49,499 nucleotides of DNA, from positions 1 to 49,499 of the forward strand of contig RKRN01000071.1 in assembly GCA_007571365.1 (NCBI GenBank), given 5' to 3'. The notes beneath the pieces are model-generated. The model searched no databases and was not told the DNA's origin. It saw only the letters and a list, made by a program, of their open reading frames with translations. The position numbers and the translations under genes are program-made. The stretch's first letter is position 1; every line of letters starts with the position of its first letter. Shown here in pieces: positions 36,725-43,768 of this stretch. The stretch comes from Candidatus Latescibacterota bacterium. Lineage in GTDB: Bacteria; Latescibacterota; UBA2968; UBA8231.

Positions 36725-36840
36725 GTTTGTCATTCCCACGCACACGGGAATCCACGTTGAGCACCACGTAACGGCCCCGGGGCGGTAGAGGTCCTTCCCG
36801 CGCACGTGCCCCCCCGACACGGGGCGGGAATCCACCGAGG
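36725..36840. repeat. Two REP-like GTCATTCCC...GGGAATCCAC units
   Basis: The ~380-bp gap between the PLP enzyme and the ABC gene holds two related palindromic units. The first (36727-36753) has arms ATTCCC/GGGAAT. The second (about 36791-36836) has arms TTCCCGC/GCGGGAA around a longer C-rich loop. This GTCATTCCC...GGGAATCCAC pattern is a common bacterial REP-type repeat whose translation gives the tell-tale WIPVCVGMT. A small minus-strand open frame across it is therefore not a gene. The rest of the gap holds only the promoter candidate at 36945. Confidence 0.65.
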
Positions 36841-36944
36841 GAGGGGCGAGGGATTTCAGACCGCCTCTTAGGACCTTCGGCCTCTTATCTACTGCTAAAA
36901 TTCTCAAAGTGACATTTGCCCTTTTACTGAAAACCTTTAATTTT

Positions 36945-36973
36945 TTGACAATGCCTCGCGTCCCTCTTGGAAT
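36945..36973 (+). promoter_or_regulatory. Candidate promoter of the ABC/DUF1854 pair
   Basis: A perfect -35 TTGACA (36945-36950), 17-bp spacer and a weak -10 TGGAAT (36968-36973, 4 of 6). It lies 55 bp before the TTG start of the ABC gene. The -35 is good but the -10 is poor, so this is tentative. Confidence 0.4.
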
Positions 36974-37027
36974 CTCATTCCTCCCCAATACAAATCCCTT
37001 AAACAATAGTTAGAATACAGGGCCGTT

Positions 37028-39319
37028 TTGGATCTAGTCGAACCTATACCCGAACGCCTATTGCCCCATGTCCGCGGCGAATTGCAACCCGGCGAGCTGC
37101 TCATCGTCCTCCTCGCCGCCGACATTCGCCCCGACGGACAATACGGCGACTCTTGGTTTGCGCTCACCGACGAGCGGATGCTCGTCTTTCATCCCAATGG
37201 TACTGATGCGCCCGCGACCGTACGCCTCAGCTTGGCAGAGGTGCAAGGCATCCAAACCCGCAACTACGTGGGCAGCGGTGCCTTGGTCGTCGAGCTAGGC
37301 GATGAGACCGTCGAGCTGCTGCGCTTTTCGCAGAGTGCGTACTACAAATTCTCCGGTGTGCCCCAAGCCATTGAGGGGGCTGGCTTGGTCGAAGACGAAG
37401 ACGCTGGAGAGGACGAGCCGCCACAGGTCGATCCGGTCAGAGTAGTAGAGCACTGCCCCACCTGCGGCCGCGCCCTCCGCTCCGGCTCCAAAGTCTGCCC
37501 CAATTGCCTGCGTCAGACCGAGACTTTCTGGCGGTTGTTTTCCTATATCAAGCCCTATAAAAGACAAGCCTTGCTCGGGTTTACGCTGACGGTTGTGCTG
37601 ACGGCCATCGGCTTACTGCCGCCCCAACTCAATCGCATCCTCATCGACGATGTCATCGTCCCGGTCATCGTCGAATACGAGGCCGCCGGCCTCGCCGAAG
37701 GCGAGGCGATCTCGGCCTCGGCCGCGAGCGTACAACTCCTGCTGTGGGTCGTGCTTGGCCTGCTAGGCGTCTATCTCGGCCGCGGTATCATCAGCGGTGT
37801 GCGGATGTACGCCTTGGGGTGGCTCGGCCAGCGCGTTGTGTACGATTTGCAGATGCAAATTTTTCAGCACTTGCAATTGCTGTCGCTGACCTTTTACAAC
37901 ACGCTCAGCACCGGTCGGATCATGACGCGCGTCACCAGCGACACCGAGCGCATGCGCAGCTTTATCACCTCGGGGTTCCAAGACATCGTCATTGACGGGC
38001 TGACCATCGTCGGCATCTGCGCGATGCTGTTTGTAATGAATTGGGAATTGGCACTTTTGTCGCTGCTGCCAATTCCCTTCATGATCGTCGGCACCATCGT
38101 CTACCGCACCCGCATCCACTGGGTTTTTCACCGGATATGGCGTCGCATTGCCACCCTCAATGCCATGCTCGCCGACACCATCCCGGGCGTCAAGGTCGTC
38201 AAGGCGTTTGCCCAAGAAAATCGCGAGCTCGACCGCTTCAACGAGCGCAACGTCGAGCTACGCGAATCGCAGATGACTGCTTTCAAGATGCGCTCCTATT
38301 ACATTCCGACGATCTCCTTTATCACCGCGGTCGGCTCGATCATCCTGTGGTGGTTTGGCGGTAATCGAGTGCTCGCCAATACTCTGACCCTCGGCGACCT
38401 CCAAGCATTTATCGCCTATATGATGATGTTCTACGCCCCGGTGCGCTCGCTGTGCAACCTCACCGAGCAGCTAGAAACCGCCGCGACGACCGCCGAGCGC
38501 GTCTTTGAGATCATCGACACTGAGCCTGAAGTCCAAGACGCCCCCGACGCCATAGACCCGGGCGTGCTCAAAGGCTCAGTAGAGTTCCGCAACGTCAGCT
38601 TCACATACGACGGCTCGGCGCGCATTCTCGACCGCATCTACTTTAAGGCCAAACCCGGCGAGATGATCGGCATCGTCGGCCCCAGCGGTGCCGGCAAGTC
38701 GACCTTGGTCAACCTCATCTCGCGGTTCTACGACGCCACCGATGGCCAAGTCCTCGTCGACGGCCAGCCCGTCACCCGGCTCAAACAGCAGGCACTGCGC
38801 AGCCAGATCGGCGTGGTCTTGCAAGAGCCGCTGCTCTTCCAAGGCTCCATCGCCAGCAATATCGCCTACGGCCACCCCAACGCGACGCGCCAAGAGGTTA
38901 TCGAGGCGGCCCGCGCGGCCAACGCCCACAAGTTCATCATGAATTTTCCCGATGGCTACGACACCCAAGTCGGCGAGCGCGGCGGCCGGCTCTCCGGCGG
39001 CGAGCGCCAGCGCATCTCCATTGCCCGCGCCCTGATCGGCAACCCGCGCATTCTGATCCTCGACGAAGCTACCGCCTCGGTCGATACCCAGACCGAATAC
39101 GAAATCCAAGAGGCGCTCGAACGGTTAGTAGCCGGCCGCACGACCTTTGCTATTGCCCACCGGCTCTCGACGCTCAAAAACGCCGACCGACTGCTGGTGT
39201 TGGAAAGAGGGCGCGTCGCCGAGGTCGGCACCCACGAAGAGTTGCTCAACAAGGAGGACGGCGTCTATCGCCGACTAGTCGATATGCAAACCGAAATGGC
39301 GAAAGTGCGGGCCCTATGA
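37028..39319 (+). CDS. ABC exporter with N-terminal sensor-like domain and zinc ribbon
   Basis: 763-residue half-transporter with fused membrane and ATPase domains. Residues of about 1-135 form a soluble beta-rich domain (LFALTDERMLVF-like, reminiscent of PH-like modules), followed by a zinc ribbon with paired Cys CPTCG and CPNC at about 142-158. An exporter-type membrane domain follows at about 175-480 (six helices), with Walker A GPSGAGKS near 551, signature LSGGERQR near 656 and Walker B ILILDEATA near 676. The start is a TTG at 37028 with AGGG 5 nt upstream. Its stop overlaps the DUF1854 gene start by 4 bp. I recall this ABC/DUF1854 pairing from proteobacterial loci linked to cyanophycin metabolism; the substrate here is unknown. 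Confidence 0.85.
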   Translation: MDLVEPIPERLLPHVRGELQPGELLIVLLAADIRPDGQYGDSWFALTDERMLVFHPNGTDAPATVRLSLAEVQGIQTRNYVGSGALVVELGDETVELLRFSQSAYYKFSGVPQAIEGAGLVEDEDAGEDEPPQVDPVRVVEHCPTCGRALRSGSKVCPNCLRQTETFWRLFSYIKPYKRQALLGFTLTVVLTAIGLLPPQLNRILIDDVIVPVIVEYEAAGLAEGEAISASAASVQLLLWVVLGLLGVYLGRGIISGVRMYALGWLGQRVVYDLQMQIFQHLQLLSLTFYNTLSTGRIMTRVTSDTERMRSFITSGFQDIVIDGLTIVGICAMLFVMNWELALLSLLPIPFMIVGTIVYRTRIHWVFHRIWRRIATLNAMLADTIPGVKVVKAFAQENRELDRFNERNVELRESQMTAFKMRSYYIPTISFITAVGSIILWWFGGNRVLANTLTLGDLQAFIAYMMMFYAPVRSLCNLTEQLETAATTAERVFEIIDTEPEVQDAPDAIDPGVLKGSVEFRNVSFTYDGSARILDRIYFKAKPGEMIGIVGPSGAGKSTLVNLISRFYDATDGQVLVDGQPVTRLKQQALRSQIGVVLQEPLLFQGSIASNIAYGHPNATRQEVIEAARAANAHKFIMNFPDGYDTQVGERGGRLSGGERQRISIARALIGNPRILILDEATASVDTQTEYEIQEALERLVAGRTTFAIAHRLSTLKNADRLLVLERGRVAEVGTHEELLNKEDGVYRRLVDMQTEMAKVRAL

Positions 39320-39819
39320 GCGAGACATGCGGTTATTCGTACGAGGACTTTCTACTCAATCCGCAAAAGGTGCGCTTCAGCCGCTCTGAGCGCGGCAGTT
39401 TGATCCTCGAGCTCGACGGCGAGGAGTACACCGACCTTAAGGTGCGCCGCGCCTTCCCATTAGAAGAGTCCAACCGCTATATCGGCGTCTTTGCCGCCGA
39501 AGACCAAGAACTCGGCATACTTGAAGACCCGCAGCAGCTCGACGCCCAAAGCCGCCAAGCACTGCGAGATGAACTCGACAAGATCTACTTTCAACCGCAG
39601 GTCCTCGCGTTCAATAGCCTCGACGAGGAGTTTGGGGTACTACGCGGCCAGATCGAAACCACCAGTGGCCCCCGTCAACTCGAAATCCGCGGCTATCGCA
39701 CCAATGTACGCGTACTCTCCGGCGGCCGGGCCATCATCGAAGATGTCGATGGCAACCGCTATCTAATCGCCAACTGGCGTGCGCTGCCGCGAAGAACGCG
39801 CGAGATTTTGGGGCTTTAA
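39316..39819 (+). CDS. DUF1854 family protein
   Basis: 167-residue soluble protein. The conserved core includes the charged stretch RRAFPLEESNRYIGVF, LRDELDKIYFQPQVLAF and the closing VEDVDGNRYLI-type segment, matching the DUF1854 family as I recall it. It overlaps the ABC exporter gene by 4 bp (ATGA), so the two are certainly coupled and probably one functional unit. Its biochemical role is not known; a regulatory or chaperone role for the transporter is inference. Confidence 0.8.
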   Translation: MSETCGYSYEDFLLNPQKVRFSRSERGSLILELDGEEYTDLKVRRAFPLEESNRYIGVFAAEDQELGILEDPQQLDAQSRQALRDELDKIYFQPQVLAFNSLDEEFGVLRGQIETTSGPRQLEIRGYRTNVRVLSGGRAIIEDVDGNRYLIANWRALPRRTREILGL

Positions 39820-39942
39820 TGGGTAGGGGGAGGGTTGCGTGCTCGGAATTTGCCTCCGTCGCGGACTTGGGGCTGCGGAAGGCGACGCCGACTTCTTATT
39901 TAGGCGGCGTATAGAACTCGCCTGAGCGCAAAAAACGTCCAC

Positions 39943-40749
39943 TCAAGCGAAATACGCCCGCATCTTCTCCAAACCGATCCGCGCGACTTCCGCTGGGTCC
40001 TGCTCCCACAGCCCCGGATTAAACAGCTCCAGCGACACAAACCCCTCGTATCCCTGCGCTTGCGCCAGCCGCTCAATCTCGCGCAATGGCCCAACCCCAT
40101 CGCCCGGCATCACCCGGTCAGCGTCGCTTTGTTCGGCAAAGGGCTTATCGCCGGGGGCATCGTTCCAGTGCCAAACCGCGACCTTGGCGCCCGGCACCTT
40201 GGCGATACTCGCGATGGGACCACCGCCGCGTAAGATGTGGAACGGGTCCATAATCAAACTGGCATCTGGATGGTCGGCGTCGGTGGCAATCTGCCAAGCT
40301 TGGTCAATGGTGTACACGCTTTGCACAAAGCCTAAGTACTCCATCGCCGGTCGCACGCCAATTTCCTTGCCGATCTCCAGCAATTCGCGATAATCAGCCC
40401 CGCCCCGGCTCAGGTCGCAGGATTCTCGCGGTGGGCTAGCGACGATCCATTCGGCTCCTACCGCTACTGCCTGTGTCATCCGCCGCCGCACCTCGGCCAA
40501 TGCCTGCACCCGCGCCGCGCCCTCAGCCCCCAACCAGCCATGGAGAGCAATGACGGTCGGCACCGCCAACCCGTAGTCGGCCAGGGCCTGCCGCACATCC
40601 GCGAGCGAACCGCCCTGCTGTTCGTATGCGGTCAAGTCGTCGTTCCACAGCTCGATGCCCTCGTAGCCAGTCTGTCCGGCGATGCGGATTTTCTCCATCA
40701 GGGACGCCGGACGAATCGTCGATGTGTTGAGCGCGTATTGCACCGTCAT
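39943..40749 (-). CDS. Sugar phosphate isomerase/epimerase-like TIM barrel protein
   Basis: 268-residue AP-endonuclease-2/xylose-isomerase-like TIM barrel. It reads GYEGIELWNDDLTAYEQQ near the start, then IVASPPRE, PAMEYLGFV with the conserved Glu, DPFHILRGGG with Asp and His, VWHWNDAPGD and GFVSLELFNP with the last Glu, giving the metal-binding set of the family. Such proteins act on inositol or hexose derivatives; the substrate is not evident. AGGAAG lies 4 nt before the ATG. The 123-bp gap to the DUF1854 gene shows nothing of note. Confidence 0.85.
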   Translation of the reverse strand: MTVQYALNTSTIRPASLMEKIRIAGQTGYEGIELWNDDLTAYEQQGGSLADVRQALADYGLAVPTVIALHGWLGAEGAARVQALAEVRRRMTQAVAVGAEWIVASPPRESCDLSRGGADYRELLEIGKEIGVRPAMEYLGFVQSVYTIDQAWQIATDADHPDASLIMDPFHILRGGGPIASIAKVPGAKVAVWHWNDAPGDKPFAEQSDADRVMPGDGVGPLREIERLAQAQGYEGFVSLELFNPGLWEQDPAEVARIGLEKMRAYFA

Positions 40750-40765
40750 ATTACTTCCTTTCTCG

Positions 40766-41788
40766 TTAAGCTACACATAAAAAATCTCTTCTTTCTATCA
40801 ATCCCAATTCATCCAACGCCTCCCGAATCAGCACCCGCGCCCCCCGCGATGCCACAGCCGCCAAGAGGATTGGCCGCTCATAGCGCGTCCACCACGTCGC
40901 CAAGTCATCCGGCCCGATCACGGGCCGGCGCCGCAAGGTGCCGCCAATTTTCTTGGGCGCAATATCGACAAATACATCGGGAGCGCGGCCTTCGCGCTCT
41001 AGGTGCTTGGCGAGTCGGCGACCGGTTTTGCCCGCGCCCCAGATGGCCAACCCGCCCCGCTCTTGTAGCGGCCCAGCGCACAGGTAGTGCGCTTTAACGC
41101 GGAGAAAATTCTCCACTGAGTAGCGGCTATTAGTATGGGTCGCCCGGTTGGTGTGTTCGCGCCAGTAGTGCAAGACCTCCGGCACCTTGGCGAAGTGCCG
41201 ACCCGCCGCCCGATAGCGCAACCACAAATCGTAGTCTTCTGGCCATCCCCGATCTTGGTAGCCTCCCAAGGCCACCAACTCCTCGCGGCGCATCATGGCC
41301 GACGGATTGGCGATGGGACTCTCGACGAAAAACTCTCGTTCAATCGCGGTGCTGTCCACCAAGCCGTTTAACCAAGCCTCGTACACCAACATTCCCTCCC
41401 CGATCTCCGCACGTGGAAAGATCTCCACCAAACAGCTCACCACACTCAAGCTAGGGTCTCCTTCCAACCACGCGAGTTGTTTTTCCAGGCGCGCCGGGTG
41501 CATACGGTCATCGGCGTCCATGCGCGCCACGTACTCGCCCCGGCACAAGGCCAAGCCGCGGTTGGGAGCCGCGACAATGCCGCGGTGATCGGACAGCAAC
41601 ACCCTAAAGCGGCCATCGCGGCGACCCCATTCCAACAGCAGGTCCCCGCTCCCGTCCTCCGAGCCATCATCTACGGCTACGACCTCAAAGTTTTCGTAGC
41701 TCTGTGCTTGGATGCTTTGCAAGGTTTCCGCTAGCGTGGCGGCTGCATTGAACACGGGCAGTAGTATAGATACGCGGGGCGTTTTCAT
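40766..41788 (-). CDS. Family 2 glycosyltransferase with C-terminal Rossmann-like region
   Basis: 340-residue soluble glycosyltransferase. The GT-A domain has SILLPVFNAAATL at the start, VVAVDDGSEDGS, and the DXD-type MDADDR near 92-97. The segment VALGGYQDRGWPEDYDLWLR is the catalytic ED box region. From about 245 the chain leaves the GT fold and reads LAIWGAGKTGRRLAKHL with a dinucleotide-type glycine pattern and a later ILLAAVASRGARVLI, suggesting a small Rossmann-like domain. No membrane helix is seen. It is 17 bp upstream of the isomerase gene on the same strand. Donor and acceptor unknown. Confidence 0.85.
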   Translation of the reverse strand: MKTPRVSILLPVFNAAATLAETLQSIQAQSYENFEVVAVDDGSEDGSGDLLLEWGRRDGRFRVLLSDHRGIVAAPNRGLALCRGEYVARMDADDRMHPARLEKQLAWLEGDPSLSVVSCLVEIFPRAEIGEGMLVYEAWLNGLVDSTAIEREFFVESPIANPSAMMRREELVALGGYQDRGWPEDYDLWLRYRAAGRHFAKVPEVLHYWREHTNRATHTNSRYSVENFLRVKAHYLCAGPLQERGGLAIWGAGKTGRRLAKHLEREGRAPDVFVDIAPKKIGGTLRRRPVIGPDDLATWWTRYERPILLAAVASRGARVLIREALDELGLIERRDFLCVA

Positions 41789-41865
41789 GGCCGCTAGTTA
41801 CATTTTCGGGGTTACTGAGTATAAGTGCTTGACATTTTTTTGTTCAAGGCCCGATTTTAATCTTT

Positions 41866-42627
41866 ATGATATATCTCAAATCACCCTTGGAAATCGACCG
41901 CATCCGCGCTAGTTGCCGCATCGCCGCCGAAGCCATGCTCCGCGTCGAAGAGGCCCTCGCGCCCGGAATCACCACGCTCCATCTCGACCAAATAGCCGAC
42001 CGCTACATCCGCAGCCAAGGAGCAGTCGCCAGTGCCTTGGGCTATCGCGGCTTTCCCCGCAGCATCTGCATATCGGTCAACGACGAAGTCGTCCACGGCA
42101 TTCCCGGCGACCGCGTCCTGCAAGCAGGGGACATCCTCGCCGTCGACATTGCCGTTAAAAAGGATGGCTTTCACGGCGACATGAACGTCACTATGAAAGT
42201 CGGCTGCGTGACCGCCAAGGCCCAGTGCCTGCTCGACGCCACGCGCCAGAGCTTGGAGGAAGGATTGGCCTTCTGCACGCCTGGGCGACGCCTCGGCGAC
42301 ATAGGCCACGCCATTCAAAGCTATGTCGAAGCGCACGGCTTTTCCATCGTGCGCACGTATTGCGGCCACGGCATTGGCCGCAACTTCCACGAGGAACCCC
42401 AACTGCTCCACTACGGCAAGGCTGGCACGGGGCGCCGCCTGCAAAACGGCATGGTTTTCACTATTGAGCCGATGGTCAACGAGGGTATGCACGACACGCA
42501 CGTACTCGACGACGATTGGACAGCCGTCACCGCCGACGGCAAGCTCTCGGCCCAATACGAACACACCGTGGCCGTCACCCACAACGGGCCAGACGTGCTA
42601 TCGCGCTTTGCCGACCTGCCGTACTGA
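41866..42627 (+). CDS. map: Methionine aminopeptidase type I
   Basis: Removes the initiator methionine from nascent proteins. The 253-residue product keeps all metal and catalytic residues: H77 (VVHG), D94 (AVDIA), D105 (HGDMN), H168 (GHGIG), E201 (TIEPM) and E232 (YEHT). It has no zinc-finger extension. The ATG has no ribosome site and lies close behind A/T-rich sequence, so it may be leaderless or weakly initiated. It is alone rather than beside secY or infA, its common setting. Confidence 0.95.
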   Translation: MIYLKSPLEIDRIRASCRIAAEAMLRVEEALAPGITTLHLDQIADRYIRSQGAVASALGYRGFPRSICISVNDEVVHGIPGDRVLQAGDILAVDIAVKKDGFHGDMNVTMKVGCVTAKAQCLLDATRQSLEEGLAFCTPGRRLGDIGHAIQSYVEAHGFSIVRTYCGHGIGRNFHEEPQLLHYGKAGTGRRLQNGMVFTIEPMVNEGMHDTHVLDDDWTAVTADGKLSAQYEHTVAVTHNGPDVLSRFADLPY

Positions 42628-42664
42628 ACTTGCTCAGCCGCGGCATTTTTTTATTTTTTGAAGT

Positions 42665-42723
42665 AATGTTACGCAGTTTTTGTCATGACTACCTAGGGGG
42701 CCAGATTAAGAGTGCGTAACATC
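42665..42723. repeat. Inverted repeat upstream of the small CC-protein gene
   Basis: A perfect 10-bp inverted repeat, ATGTTACGCA (42666-42675) and TGCGTAACAT (42713-42722), separated by 37 bp. With one mismatch the homology extends to AAGTRATGTTACGCA on both sides. It could be a paired operator for the gene at 42756, a long hairpin, or the ends of a tiny mobile remnant. No promoter hexamers are clear between the arms. Confidence 0.5.
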
Positions 42724-42755
42724 ACTTTTTAAGTTCATCTCACAAGGAGGACAGC

Positions 42756-43070
42756 ATGGCACGGCCCGCAAAAGTCCAATTCAACAGCGACGACGACAAC
42801 GCTGAATTTCCGTTTGACCCCGGCATGCAGATCGAGTTGGAAATGGAAGACACCTGCTGCGTCACTGGCGAGCCTGTTGAGTTCAGCTTTTGTCGCTTCC
42901 CGGACTACAAAAACGCCACGATAATGGTCATGTCCAAGAGCGCGATGCTGGCGCACCTGTGCGCTGGCGACTCTATTGCCAAATTCAAAGAAGTGCTGGT
43001 CCAGCGCCACGGCGCGGAAGTCTTAGCCGAGCACTACACAGATCCAAAGAGGGTGACGTCCGATGGTTAG
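42756..43070 (+). CDS. Small hypothetical protein with Cys pair
   Basis: 104-residue acidic cytoplasmic protein with a very strong ribosome site (AAGGAGG, 7 nt before ATG). It has no signal or membrane segment. Cysteines occur as C34-C35 in DTCCVTGEPVEF, C46 and C69. The TGEPV stretch faintly recalls organomercurial lyase-type folds, but that is too weak to assign. The last residues (QRHGAEVLAEHY) are repeated at DNA level just past the stop in another frame. Function unknown; gene status is supported by the ribosome site, codon pattern and following terminator. Confidence 0.7.
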   Translation: MARPAKVQFNSDDDNAEFPFDPGMQIELEMEDTCCVTGEPVEFSFCRFPDYKNATIMVMSKSAMLAHLCAGDSIAKFKEVLVQRHGAEVLAEHYTDPKRVTSDG

Positions 43071-43110
43071 CGGCCAGCACCACGGTGCGAAAGTCTTAGC
43101 CGAGCACTAC
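43001..43110 (+). repeat. Imperfect 37-bp direct repeat at the 3' end of the small gene
   Basis: The segment 43001-43037 inside the reading frame recurs at 43074-43110 with 34 of 37 bases identical, offset by 73 bp. As 73 is not a multiple of three, the second copy is out of frame and follows the stop; read in its own frame it gives GQHHGAKVLAEHYSNY and a stop. This looks like a local duplication that moved the end of the gene. Confidence 0.8.
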
Positions 43111-43137
43111 TCCAACTACTAAAGCTACACTACACGC

Positions 43138-43177
43138 AAAAGAAGGGATGGCCCACCTAGGGACCATCCCTTCTTTT
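43138..43177. terminator. Bidirectional terminator between the small gene and the TlpA-like gene
   Basis: Perfect 14-bp stem AAAAGAAGGGATGG/CCATCCCTTCTTTT with a 12-nt loop, giving T runs on both strands. It lies between the convergent genes ending at 43070 and 43194. Confidence 0.9.
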
Positions 43178-43193
43178 GTTATATGCCGATGTC

Positions 43194-43754
43194 CTACGAA
43201 CGAGCCAACAAGGTCTCGATATCCTCGCTGAATACTCCACGGGGATTGAGCTGGCCCCTCTTGTCGCGCGGTACGCCTATGTGCCTCTTGTACACGCGGC
43301 CTTGGCGATCAAAAATAAAAGTGAGCGGCACGCCTACTCTAGCCAAGCTTTCTTTGTAGAAAGCGCGGAGTAACTCGGCTTGGCCATCGTGAACCACCGG
43401 GTAATTGATGGCCAAACGCTCGACGAATTCGCCTATCAGGGGTAAGACGTGTTCGGGGGGACCTTGATCGAGCGAAATGCCAATGATCACCACCTGTTTG
43501 GGATCGTACTCATTGCTCATCTCAACCAAGGCTGGGATCTCGTAGCGACACGGGCCGCACCACGTCGCCCAGAAGTTGACCAAGACGACTTTGCCCTCGT
43601 AATCGCGCAAATCTACGCTCTGGCCCTGATAGTCGTTCCACTCAGCAGCTTGCGGAGGAAAGAGCTTGTCCCCTTGCGGCTCGGGGGAGGAGCCACAGCC
43701 CAGCACTAGAAGTGCCAATCCGCTCACAAGCCCTGTGATCGCCGTTGTGCGCAT
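43194..43754 (-). CDS. TlpA/ResA-like thioredoxin lipoprotein
   Basis: 186-residue membrane-tethered thiol-disulfide protein. Residues 1-20 form a lipoprotein signal with lipobox LVLGC (C20). The thioredoxin fold follows: VVLVNFWATWCGPCR holds the redox pair C66 and C69, IPALVEMSNEY follows, and the cis-Pro is in GVPLTFIFD. ResA/TlpA proteins reduce apocytochromes or other exported Cys proteins; no cytochrome c genes are nearby. It lies 15 bp past the dnaE stop on the same strand and is probably the last gene of that transcript. Confidence 0.9.
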   Translation of the reverse strand: MRTTAITGLVSGLALLVLGCGSSPEPQGDKLFPPQAAEWNDYQGQSVDLRDYEGKVVLVNFWATWCGPCRYEIPALVEMSNEYDPKQVVIIGISLDQGPPEHVLPLIGEFVERLAINYPVVHDGQAELLRAFYKESLARVGVPLTFIFDRQGRVYKRHIGVPRDKRGQLNPRGVFSEDIETLLARS

Positions 43755-43768
43755 AGTACGTCCTGTAT

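Noticed and set aside
36704..37006. Small minus-strand gene of 100 residues
   Set aside because: It is translated from REP-like repeats, including the tell-tale WIPVCVGMT peptide.
41829..41861. Promoter for map with -35 TTGACA
   Set aside because: The nearest -10-like TTTAAT is 21 bp away, too far for a standard promoter.
42640..42660. Terminator after map
   Set aside because: The GCCGCGGC palindrome before the T run is too short to form a stable hairpin.
42756..43070. Assignment of the small Cys protein as an organomercurial lyase
   Set aside because: Only a short CxxTGxPV resemblance; length and remaining sequence do not match.
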